A stretch of DNA of 64,000 nt from Rubritalea profundi (GTDB taxonomy: Bacteria; Verrucomicrobiota; Verrucomicrobiia; Verrucomicrobiales; Akkermansiaceae), in NCBI RefSeq assembly GCF_002954445.1, contig NZ_MQWA01000001.1, forward strand, positions 3,505,156-3,569,155. Reading direction: 5' to 3'. A model generated the notes under the pieces. The model did no database searches, was not told the origin of the DNA, and saw nothing but the letters and a program-made list of their open reading frames with translations. The number at the start of each line of letters is the position of its first letter. Position 1 is the stretch's first letter. Positions 53,737 to 61,554 of this stretch are shown here, piece after piece. A program made the translations under genes and the position numbers.

Positions 53737-56244
53737 TTAGAGTCTTCTGATGACTAGTCCGCCAAGTATCAATGAGAAGCCTAGTAAGACAAATATCCAA
53801 GACGCATTTTTATAGCTATGAGTCGGGCTGATATTGGTAAATACGGAGTCGGATCTTGGTTGGAGTAGGCTAGTGATGCCTGAGTCTGTGGTATTGGTAA
53901 GCTTGTACTCCCTGGGGTAGTCTCTTTGCCAATTAATAGATTTTGTGAGGTCGGCGAGTTTGTCGTGTAATCGAATATTTAAGGAATTGATGCCTTCAGT
54001 GGATAGGGATCCTTGATAGGATCCGAGTCCATTTTGGGTGAGTTGGAGTGTGACTTCTTTGCCATTTTCGTCGCTGGCCTTGATGTCCCATGGGACGAGT
54101 TCTACACTCTCACCGCGCTCATTGCGTCGCTGAGCGGTGATGATCATTCGTTCTCCGTCGTGGGTGATTTTCGAGGTCAGTCCAGCTGATTCTTCTTTTC
54201 TAGCAATAGCTCGTAATGTTTGAGCCCAGAATGGTCCACCAGTGGCTGAGCTAAGCCACTCGCCACCCCACTTCTCAGTGAGGTCTGAGGTGTATGCTGC
54301 TCCGATGCCTAGGCCGTAGCGAGAGATAGCTAACAAGGGGTCACCAGTCTCGGCTGCTAGCAGGACCTGAGCTGTCGGCTTTGGTCGAGTCATGACATAT
54401 CCTAACACGAATGGTAGTTCACCGTCGGCATAGCCATTGAGCACTGGATGATCTCCGACAATCAGTGAGTTGAAGAGGTCTTCTTTGATCGACGACCTGG
54501 ATGCCTTCATCGTTTCTTTGGTGAAAATTTGTGGCATTTTCTGCGGGTCATTAGTTTCGTAATAGCGCCCCATTCCTTCGTTGGCAATTTGCTGCATCAG
54601 GTCTTTGGCTGCACCGCTACCGAGTGCGACAGTGGAGATAGTCATTTGTTCATTAGCCATCTCTTGAGTGAGCGACTGGAAGTTTGCTGCTCGCGTTTGA
54701 CCGTCAGAGAGGATGATCATGTGCTTAATCTTAGCTGTGGCTTCTTGTAGGATATTGCGGCCTTCCACCATCGCAGGGTAGAGGTTGGTGCCACCAGAGG
54801 CTGCAAGTGAACTAATGGCGGCCTGAATGCTAGCTTGGTTAGCAGCAGAGGTGAGCGGACAGATGAGCTGGGGAGATCCATCAAAGCCAACAATGGCAAT
54901 TTGGTCGTTAGGGCTGAGAAGTTCCGCTGCAGCCATCGCTGAGGCCCTTGCCATTGCGATTGGTGTGCCACTCATGGAGCCACTTTTATCGATGACTAAC
55001 ACCATAGCGAGGCTCGGCTTTTGCTTCTCTTTTTCGTAGCGAGATGTGAGTGGTAGCACGTCTTCAACAGGAGATTTGAAATAGCCGCCTAGTCCGTAGG
55101 AATTTTCTGATCCAAGCATCAGCAATCCGCCACCAAAGTCTGTGACGTAGCGACTTATGTTTTCCATCTGTTCAGTACTCAACGAGGTTGCGGAGACGTT
55201 GGCTAGGATTAGTCCATCGTAGGCGAGCAGCTCGTTGAAGCTGTTGGGGATGCCGTATTCGCCGCGGAGTTCGAGCGTGACTCCTTGCTTTTTCATGGAG
55301 CGCACAAAGGGACGCATCTGCTTTTCATCTTCGTGGATGACTAGGAAGCGGGGCAGTCCTTTGACCTTAATGGTGGTGGATGCAGAGTTGTTTGAGGCAA
55401 AGAAGTCTTCTTTAGGAATGATCTCTAACGTCCATTGGCTGGCTCCAGCTGTGTGCATTTCGGCGTCGATGTTGATGACCTTTTGTTCATCTGAGACGAG
55501 CTTTACTTCTTCTCTGGTGACTACAATGCCGCGGTTGAGTAGTCTGGCCTCGACTGTTTGGTCACAATTAGAAATGAGGGTGGCTGAGAGACGGAGCATC
55601 TCACCTTGGTAGGCAAAGTCGGTGGAGGGGGTGAGGGAGGCGACCGCGACTTCTGGCTTCTGTAGTGGATCGAGCACGTGGTAGACAACACCGACACCTT
55701 CATCGCTGAGTGTTTCTAAAGCATCGGCACTGAGCGCGCCAGTGTTGCGGGCATCAGTTAGGATGACAAGACGCTTAGCTTTATTGGTCGGGAAGACCGT
55801 GCGCATGGATAGCAGAGCTTTGGAGATCGGGGTGGCAGATCTGAAACCACTCTCAGTGGTGCCTGCGATCGCCTGCTCAGAAAATTGTTTGAGTTGGGCG
55901 CTGGTCATCTTGCGCACCTTGGTGCCGAAGATGAAAATATCTGAGCTGTCGTTAGGGCCTTGTTTACGCCTGCTGTCATCGATCCATTGTTGGGCGTCGC
56001 TTAGTGACGCGGGGTCGATTGATTGCGATGAATCGACGAGGTAGACAACGTGCAAGTCATTGATTTCTTGTTTGAGATATGGTCGGCAAAGGGCAATAAC
56101 GAGGGCGACAAAGCCCAGTAGCCGCAGGACGAGGCTAAGCTTTTTCTTAGCTGAATCTTGGTCGACAAGCGAACGACGCCAGACCCATACCATCGGTATG
56201 AGCAGTAGAATGAAATAGAGGGATAAGGTATTTCCGAAGGTCAT
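53737..56244 (-). CDS. VWA-domain protein with glutamine-amidotransferase-like region
   Basis: The 835-residue membrane protein has two N-terminal helices (SLYFILLLIPMVWVW and LVLRLLGFVALVIALCR) and a C-terminal one (WIFVLLGFSLILGGLVI). A first MIDAS-like segment HVVYLVDSSQSIDPASLS near residue 68, then a GATase1-like part (DGLILANVSATSLSTEQMEN, LMLGSENSYGLGGYF), and a typical VWA domain with MIDAS LVIDKSGSMSGTPIAMARA and IVGFDGSPQLI. It is the last gene of the MoxR operon, starting 11 bp after the previous stop. Such proteins are suspected chaperone/regulatory partners of the MoxR ATPase. Confidence 0.88.
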   Translation of the reverse strand: MTFGNTLSLYFILLLIPMVWVWRRSLVDQDSAKKKLSLVLRLLGFVALVIALCRPYLKQEINDLHVVYLVDSSQSIDPASLSDAQQWIDDSRRKQGPNDSSDIFIFGTKVRKMTSAQLKQFSEQAIAGTTESGFRSATPISKALLSMRTVFPTNKAKRLVILTDARNTGALSADALETLSDEGVGVVYHVLDPLQKPEVAVASLTPSTDFAYQGEMLRLSATLISNCDQTVEARLLNRGIVVTREEVKLVSDEQKVINIDAEMHTAGASQWTLEIIPKEDFFASNNSASTTIKVKGLPRFLVIHEDEKQMRPFVRSMKKQGVTLELRGEYGIPNSFNELLAYDGLILANVSATSLSTEQMENISRYVTDFGGGLLMLGSENSYGLGGYFKSPVEDVLPLTSRYEKEKQKPSLAMVLVIDKSGSMSGTPIAMARASAMAAAELLSPNDQIAIVGFDGSPQLICPLTSAANQASIQAAISSLAASGGTNLYPAMVEGRNILQEATAKIKHMIILSDGQTRAANFQSLTQEMANEQMTISTVALGSGAAKDLMQQIANEGMGRYYETNDPQKMPQIFTKETMKASRSSIKEDLFNSLIVGDHPVLNGYADGELPFVLGYVMTRPKPTAQVLLAAETGDPLLAISRYGLGIGAAYTSDLTEKWGGEWLSSATGGPFWAQTLRAIARKEESAGLTSKITHDGERMIITAQRRNERGESVELVPWDIKASDENGKEVTLQLTQNGLGSYQGSLSTEGINSLNIRLHDKLADLTKSINWQRDYPREYKLTNTTDSGITSLLQPRSDSVFTNISPTHSYKNASWIFVLLGFSLILGGLVIRRL

Positions 56245-56255
56245 GGTATGTGGGT

Positions 56256-58043
56256 CTAACCGACTTTACGTCGGTGATATAAGGCTTCTTCTGTGAGAGC
56301 GATAGCGGCTGCAGCGAGCAAAACCCACCAAGCTATGGGCCAACCACTAGAGGGTTGGCCGTGAGTTAGGTGTTTGGTTGTTCCAGCCTGAGCGCCCGAC
56401 TCAGCTTCTGAGAGAACAGCGGCGCCGGTAAACCAGCTCTGTGAAGGGGTGTCGTAGCTGTAGCCACCTATAGATTGCAGCGAGTGCATAGTGGGGAGTT
56501 CTACCTCAATGTTATTCTCAGGATCGGTTGCGTGGAAATGCTGGATGACATCTGCAGTCTGGCTAGGGACCCGGACTGTGGAGCCATTTCTAACGACGGA
56601 TGGTAGGTCGGCTTCTCGACCAGCTAAATACCGTGCTGCATTGTGGACCATGATCGGAAACCATGGTGAAAGGTAGAAGTTATCTCTAGATGGTTGGAAG
56701 TTGGCGACGACAACCTTTTGACCGGCGTCAGAGATTTCATAGAGTAATGGTGAGCCGCTGATATCTTGGAGGATCACGATGGCTCCTTCCGGGGCGGTTA
56801 GATTTCTGGCACCTGAAAATGTGAGGTTATCAATCTTCAAGTGTTGGGTTAGTGGGTGGTTTTTGACCACCTTTTCCACCACGACATGCTCGATCTCATC
56901 AGTGGCGCTGATCCAGTAGGGACTGGCTTCTTGGGGCGCAAAAATGAGTGTGGCTCCTTGTTTTTCTAGTGCTGTTGACTCGGTAATGTGGACTTCAGCT
57001 TTTCCTTCTGGAAGGATTTCTAATAGGTTGTCTGCTGCGCTAAAGGCATTGATACAGCGCGAGTAGAAGTACTGGTTAGCTGCCGCAATGGAAACGCCAA
57101 TGGCCTTAGGCTGGCTGAGTCCTAGGACTACTCTGTTGTCTTCTGTGAATGAATCGTCGTGTCGGAGTTCGAGCACCCAAAGCCCAGCTTGTGCGTCATC
57201 GATCTCTATGACTTCGCTGAGCGTTTCTTTTGCTGGGATATTGACGGTGATGAGTTTGGCTATGCGACCGCTCGATTTTTCTATGAGCTCTAATTCCAGC
57301 TCGGTTTCTTCTTCAGCATTCGAATAGAGGGTGAAGAATAGTTTTGCTCGCTGGCCAGGGAGCGGCGCCATGTCGACCGAAGTTATTCCAATATTGTCGC
57401 TAGTCGGTTCGCCAATGCTGACTAGTTCGATTTGGTCGGGCATCTGGTCAGTTGGATTGGCCAGATCTGAAAGCAAAATGATCCTGCATCCTCGAGTTCC
57501 GTCAGAGGATTTCTCTAGCATGGACAGCTCAGAGAGTGATTGGGGTGAGAGCGGGAATTGGCTCGGCTCTAGTTGCTTGAGAGCTGCCTGTAGTTCGTGT
57601 GTGTTGGAGCTGAGATTACAATGGTACTTGAGGTCCTTATCGATTGAGGCGATTGCTACTCGTGATCCGCCCTCAACAGACTTGAGCCAATCAGCCACTT
57701 TATCGCGAGCAATGTCGAAGCGGCTTTGACCATCCTGAGTTGCTCTCATGGATACCGAGGTGTCGATGATGATAAGCAGGTCATGGGTTTGTTGTTTTTC
57801 TCCCCACTGTGGGTTGGTGAGTGAAAATGCAGCGAGCGCGAAAACTAGAAGCATCAATAGCAATGACCACAGATTGCGCATTTTCTTGAATGCAAAATGC
57901 GATGACTTTTCTTCTAGGATTTTTTGCCAAAGAAAAAGCGCATTGGTGACACGCTTGCGCGGTTTGGTCTTCATGAAGTAGACCGCACCAAGCGGGATCA
58001 AGGCTAAGAATGCCCAGAGAAATGAAGGAGTGAGAAGGTTCAC
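56256..58043 (-). CDS. BatA-type VWA membrane protein
   Basis: The 595-residue protein opens with the BatA domain (LLTPSFLWAFLALIPLGAVYFMK then KRVTNALFLWQKIL) and a hydrophobic segment (NLWSLLLMLLVFALAAFSL), followed by a VWA domain with MIDAS IIIDTSVSMRATQDGQ. A C-terminal membrane helix (WPIAWWVLLAAAAIAL) ends it. The GTG start overlaps the DUF58 stop by four bases (GTGA). It belongs to the aerotolerance-like Bat group; exact job unknown. It sits in the operon between DUF58 and the long VWA gene. Confidence 0.88.
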   Translation of the reverse strand: MNLLTPSFLWAFLALIPLGAVYFMKTKPRKRVTNALFLWQKILEEKSSHFAFKKMRNLWSLLLMLLVFALAAFSLTNPQWGEKQQTHDLLIIIDTSVSMRATQDGQSRFDIARDKVADWLKSVEGGSRVAIASIDKDLKYHCNLSSNTHELQAALKQLEPSQFPLSPQSLSELSMLEKSSDGTRGCRIILLSDLANPTDQMPDQIELVSIGEPTSDNIGITSVDMAPLPGQRAKLFFTLYSNAEEETELELELIEKSSGRIAKLITVNIPAKETLSEVIEIDDAQAGLWVLELRHDDSFTEDNRVVLGLSQPKAIGVSIAAANQYFYSRCINAFSAADNLLEILPEGKAEVHITESTALEKQGATLIFAPQEASPYWISATDEIEHVVVEKVVKNHPLTQHLKIDNLTFSGARNLTAPEGAIVILQDISGSPLLYEISDAGQKVVVANFQPSRDNFYLSPWFPIMVHNAARYLAGREADLPSVVRNGSTVRVPSQTADVIQHFHATDPENNIEVELPTMHSLQSIGGYSYDTPSQSWFTGAAVLSEAESGAQAGTTKHLTHGQPSSGWPIAWWVLLAAAAIALTEEALYHRRKVG

Positions 58044-58924
58044 GCGACCAAGCCTCCTTTACGTAGTAGGCCTTGAATAACCACTTCGAAGTGGTCCTCA
58101 GTGGTGATAGATGTAAGGCCGATCCCTTTGCGCCTACAGTAGTTCTTTAGTGAGTCGTTCCAGTCGCTCATGGCTTTCTTGTAGGCCGCAGCTTCAGATT
58201 CGGTGATGGTGACTTTCTGGTGGGTTCCAGTCTCACTACAGATGAGGTCGGCATCGCCTAACCATTGGCACTCGAGGTCAGCTTTGTCGTGGATCTGCAG
58301 ACAGTACACGTCATGGCCAGCGCCTTGCAAAATACGCAGCCCATCATCAAAGCCATTAGCGAAGAGAAAGTCTGAGATCACAATGACGATGCCTTTTTTT
58401 CGATGCCGTGCCTGTAGGGCCTTGCAGCACTGCGTGAAGCGAGTGTCGTTCCCTTTGCTGGCTGTCGCCTCTAACGTACGCAGGAAGGTGAGAGTTTTTG
58501 CTCTGCCACGCGCTGGAGGCATGATGTTTTCTAACTTGTCTGCAATGCTGTAGGTGACAAGTCGGTCGAGGCTGTTGAGAGCAATGTAGCCAAGGCTTGC
58601 GGTCAGACGTTTGGCCGCATCTAGCTTGCTCTCCATCGAGGGACTAGAGTCGAGCATTAGGTAGACGGTAGTGTCTTCTTCAACTTCGAAGAGCTTGACT
58701 AGGAGTTGCTCATTCCGAGCATAGACTTTCCAGTCGATTGCTCGGTAGTCGTCGCCTTGTTGGTACTCAGCATAGTCGGCAAAATCGATGCCGCTACCTT
58801 TGCGCTCAGTTCGTCTATCAGCTTGTAGATTGCCTTTTAGAATCCGCTGAGCGAGTAAGTAGAGTGCGTCGAGCTGGCTGATGAACTTTGAGTCCGTCAG
58901 CGATTTGTGCTTGGGTGCAGCCAT
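58040..58924 (-). CDS. DUF58 domain protein
   Basis: The 294-residue protein has the DUF58 motif YAEYQQGDDYRAIDWKVYAR near residue 50 and VWA-like LMLDSSPSMESKLDAAKRL behind it. DUF58 proteins are the constant partners of MoxR ATPases. The stop codon is TGA and overlaps the BatA start, which shows that TGA acts as an ordinary stop here. It follows moxR after 13 bp. Confidence 0.93.
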   Translation of the reverse strand: MAAPKHKSLTDSKFISQLDALYLLAQRILKGNLQADRRTERKGSGIDFADYAEYQQGDDYRAIDWKVYARNEQLLVKLFEVEEDTTVYLMLDSSPSMESKLDAAKRLTASLGYIALNSLDRLVTYSIADKLENIMPPARGRAKTLTFLRTLEATASKGNDTRFTQCCKALQARHRKKGIVIVISDFLFANGFDDGLRILQGAGHDVYCLQIHDKADLECQWLGDADLICSETGTHQKVTITESEAAAYKKAMSDWNDSLKNYCRRKGIGLTSITTEDHFEVVIQGLLRKGGLVA

Positions 58925-58937
58925 CGGTTTTTGAGAT

Positions 58938-59927
58938 TTATGCGAAGCTTGGCTCTTTAGCCGAAATGCTGCTGATGATTTCTTCGATCAGCTGGTCAGT
59001 CCTGATGCCTTCTGATTCACCTTCAAATGAAAGGATCATTCTGTGGCGCAGAGCTTGGCGGGCGACCGATTGGACATCTTCAGTGGAAACATGGTAGCGA
59101 CCGTCTAATAACGCCTTGGCGCGTGCTGCCGAGAGCATTGCTTGTCCCGCACGTGGCGAGGCACCATTGCGGACAAATTGCTTCACGCTCTTTGGCGATT
59201 GCTCATCTTCTGGGTGGGTGGCACGCACGAGCTTAACCAGGAATGACTGAACTTCAGGAGCCACTGGGACATCGCGGAGGGTGTTGCCAATGCGGAGAAC
59301 ATCCTCTCCAGAGGCTACGGCATGCACTTCAGGCATGCTCTTGCCAGAGGTGCGGTTGAGGATTTCAAAGAATTCATCGTGGCTTGGTAGGCCTACTTCG
59401 AGCTTGAAGAAAAAGCGATCCAGTTGAGCTTCAGGCAGTGGGTAGGTGCCATCGTTCTCGATCGGGTTTTGAGTCGCCATTACAAAGAATGGAGAAGGCA
59501 GCTTGTGCGTGATGTTCGCTACAGTAACTGTTTTTTCCTGCATAGCCTCTAACAATGCTGACTGGGTTTTTGGTGTGGCTCGGTTGATCTCATCCGCGAG
59601 CAGGAGGTTGCAAAAAATAGGACCGGGCTGGAACTCGAGTTCGCGCTTTCCTCCTTTGTCGATCAGCACCTGAGTTCCCACAACATCACTAGGGAGAAGG
59701 TCGGGAGTGAACTGGATTCTTTTGGATTCCACTGATAGGGCTTTTGAAAGGGCATTGACCAAGGAGGTTTTACCGACTCCTGGGACACCTTCTAAAAGTA
59801 CGTGGCCGCCGCAGCAAATGCTGATCATGACGTCTTCGATGATGTCGCTCTGGCCAACAATGAAGCGTGAGACTTCATCTTTTACTTTGAGAAAGGTTTC
59901 TTTGAAATGTTTGACGTCGTTTTCCAT
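58938..59927 (-). CDS. MoxR-family AAA ATPase
   Basis: The 329-residue ATPase has Walker A LLEGVPGVGKTSLVNALSK, Walker B LLADEINRATPKTQSALLEA, sensor MATQNPIENDGTYPLPEAQL and the C-terminal helical lid. It presumably remodels or inserts a metal or ligand into a target together with the DUF58 and VWA proteins. The start ATG lies 20 bp after the TAA of the upstream gene (if the TGA of that gene is passed), which is the usual spacing in an operon. Confidence 0.95.
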   Translation of the reverse strand: MENDVKHFKETFLKVKDEVSRFIVGQSDIIEDVMISICCGGHVLLEGVPGVGKTSLVNALSKALSVESKRIQFTPDLLPSDVVGTQVLIDKGGKRELEFQPGPIFCNLLLADEINRATPKTQSALLEAMQEKTVTVANITHKLPSPFFVMATQNPIENDGTYPLPEAQLDRFFFKLEVGLPSHDEFFEILNRTSGKSMPEVHAVASGEDVLRIGNTLRDVPVAPEVQSFLVKLVRATHPEDEQSPKSVKQFVRNGASPRAGQAMLSAARAKALLDGRYHVSTEDVQSVARQALRHRMILSFEGESEGIRTDQLIEEIISSISAKEPSFA

Positions 59928-59947
59928 AGGTGAGTTTTGTTAGGTAT

Positions 59948-61528
59948 TTATTTTGAGGTTGCTGCGTCGTGGATACTTTTGAAATATTCACGTACGCCAA
60001 TTTTGAGTTCTTCTGGCACATCGTCGCGCTCGACGAACGATTCCATTTGTCTAGAGAAGCTTTGAGCTTTCCTGGTGGTGTAGTTGGCGCTGGTGCCTGA
60101 ACCACTTTCGGCCTCTTCGATTTTTGAGAGCGATGGTCCGCTACCTTTCTGTCCGGAGAGTTGCTCAAGCGAGCCATTATTCTCGAGTTCGTTACCAGGC
60201 TTTTTACGGGCATCTGATGAGCCAAATCCGGCTTGGAGTCCGTTACTTGATTTTAACGAAAGACTGCTAGTTTGTTTGTCAGAAAACTTCTGACATTGAG
60301 CGAGGCTTTTTCAGAGCCCGTCGAGTCGTTTTTTAGCGCTCATCTTGGCCTGCATCCGAATCCATTTGTTGGCGACTTGGTTCACCGCCATGGTCGTTTG
60401 TGGAAGCTTCGCGTTGAATGCGTTGAAGTTAGCATTCGGGTTGCGCTGGAACTCTAACTCGACTTGCTTGAGTTTGTTTTCTAGCTCCTTGGCTTGTCTG
60501 TCGAGAGCCTCCATGTCCGCTGCTAATCCCATGCTGCCAGCAGACCCAGCACCTGCAGCGCTGGCTGATGAAGACTTTGATGCTGCGGCAAGTTGCTTAG
60601 AAACCGCACGCAGTTTTTCGATTTGTTTACGCGCGAGAGCGATCTTTTCCTTAGTCTTTAGTTTTGAATCAATCTTCTTGGGAGCGAGCTTCTTGAGCTT
60701 TTTAGCAGCTTCAGCGAGCTTCTTGTTCTCGAGGTCTTTGGCTATTTCTTTGGCTTCCTTATTGGTAGATTTTTTAAGATTCTTGATCGCCTTCTTTAGG
60801 GCTTCCTCGTCTTTTTTCTGCTCTAGGTCCTTGGACATTTCGCGAGCTTTTTGTTCGAGTCTGGCAAACTGGCGGGTCGCTTCTTTGCGGTCGCCCGTGG
60901 CCTCTAGCTCATCCACTTGCTTTTTGATAGAATCCAGTTTGAGCACCTTGGCTTCTTCATCGCTGAGATCGTCCTCCATTTCTTCGACGACTTTTTTGAG
61001 TTCTTCGATTGCGTGAGCTGAACGCTGGAGGGTGTGTGCTTCTTCAGCTTCTTGTTCTAACACGCGCTGAGATGTGGGAATGAGAGCCATAGAGGCGGTG
61101 CCAGAGGTGAGCAACAGAGCAAGCACCGCAAGTTTTCTGGAGTAGCGCAGAGGAATGTTAGTGGGGTCGCATTGTTGGATCTGATCTGCGGTCCATTTTT
61201 CTTGAAGCTTGCTGAAGGTCTCATCTGATTGGCTGAGATGGATCGAGGTGACGATACCATTCTTTAGTTGAAAGTGCTTGTCGGCAAAGTGCGCCGCTTT
61301 GTGTGTGTCCGACCACGACTTGACCATGCAGACTATGGCTACAGTGGCGCTTAGAGCGCTGGCTATGGCAAAGATGTACCATGGCACAGCATGACCTTGA
61401 ACTAGATAAACCAATGCCAAGCTAGCACCCAGCAATGAGAAGCCTAGAGCTCCGATGGTTAGAGACCTGAGTGTGGTGCTCAGATTGAGCCTGCGCGAGA
61501 CTCGATGTAGAAAAGATTCTAGTTTCAT
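59948..61528 (-). CDS. Membrane coiled-coil protein of MoxR operon, in-frame TGA at codon 406
   Basis: The first 405 residues include three hydrophobic spans (TIGALGFSLLGASLALVYLV, YIFAIASALSATVAIV, LAVLALLLTSGTASMAL) and a Lys/Glu-rich coiled coil. At 60313-60311 the codon is TGA. The same frame then runs 120 more codons without a stop: KSLAQCQKFSDKQTSSLSLK, ..., ESFVERDDVPEELKIGVREY and SIHDAATSK, ending in TAA 20 bp before moxR. The extension looks like real protein. So the TGA is a nonsense change, an error or a recoded (selenocysteine) codon. A perfect 8-bp stem with a GTT loop follows it at 60277-60295. No family name recognised. Confidence 0.75.
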
Positions 61529-61554
61529 AGGTGGTTTGGGTTGTTTAGCTGTTT

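Noticed and set aside
60345-61016. 223-codon plus-strand frame
   Set aside because: Antisense shadow of the Lys/Glu-rich coiled coil; Ser/Phe/Leu-rich translation is an artefact of codon pairing.
25726-61528. Genome-wide reassignment of TGA to an amino acid
   Set aside because: TGA is the normal stop of several intact genes, for example VOC (4686), DUF58 (58040, overlapping the next start) and the large gene at 61555. At most single codons could be recoded.
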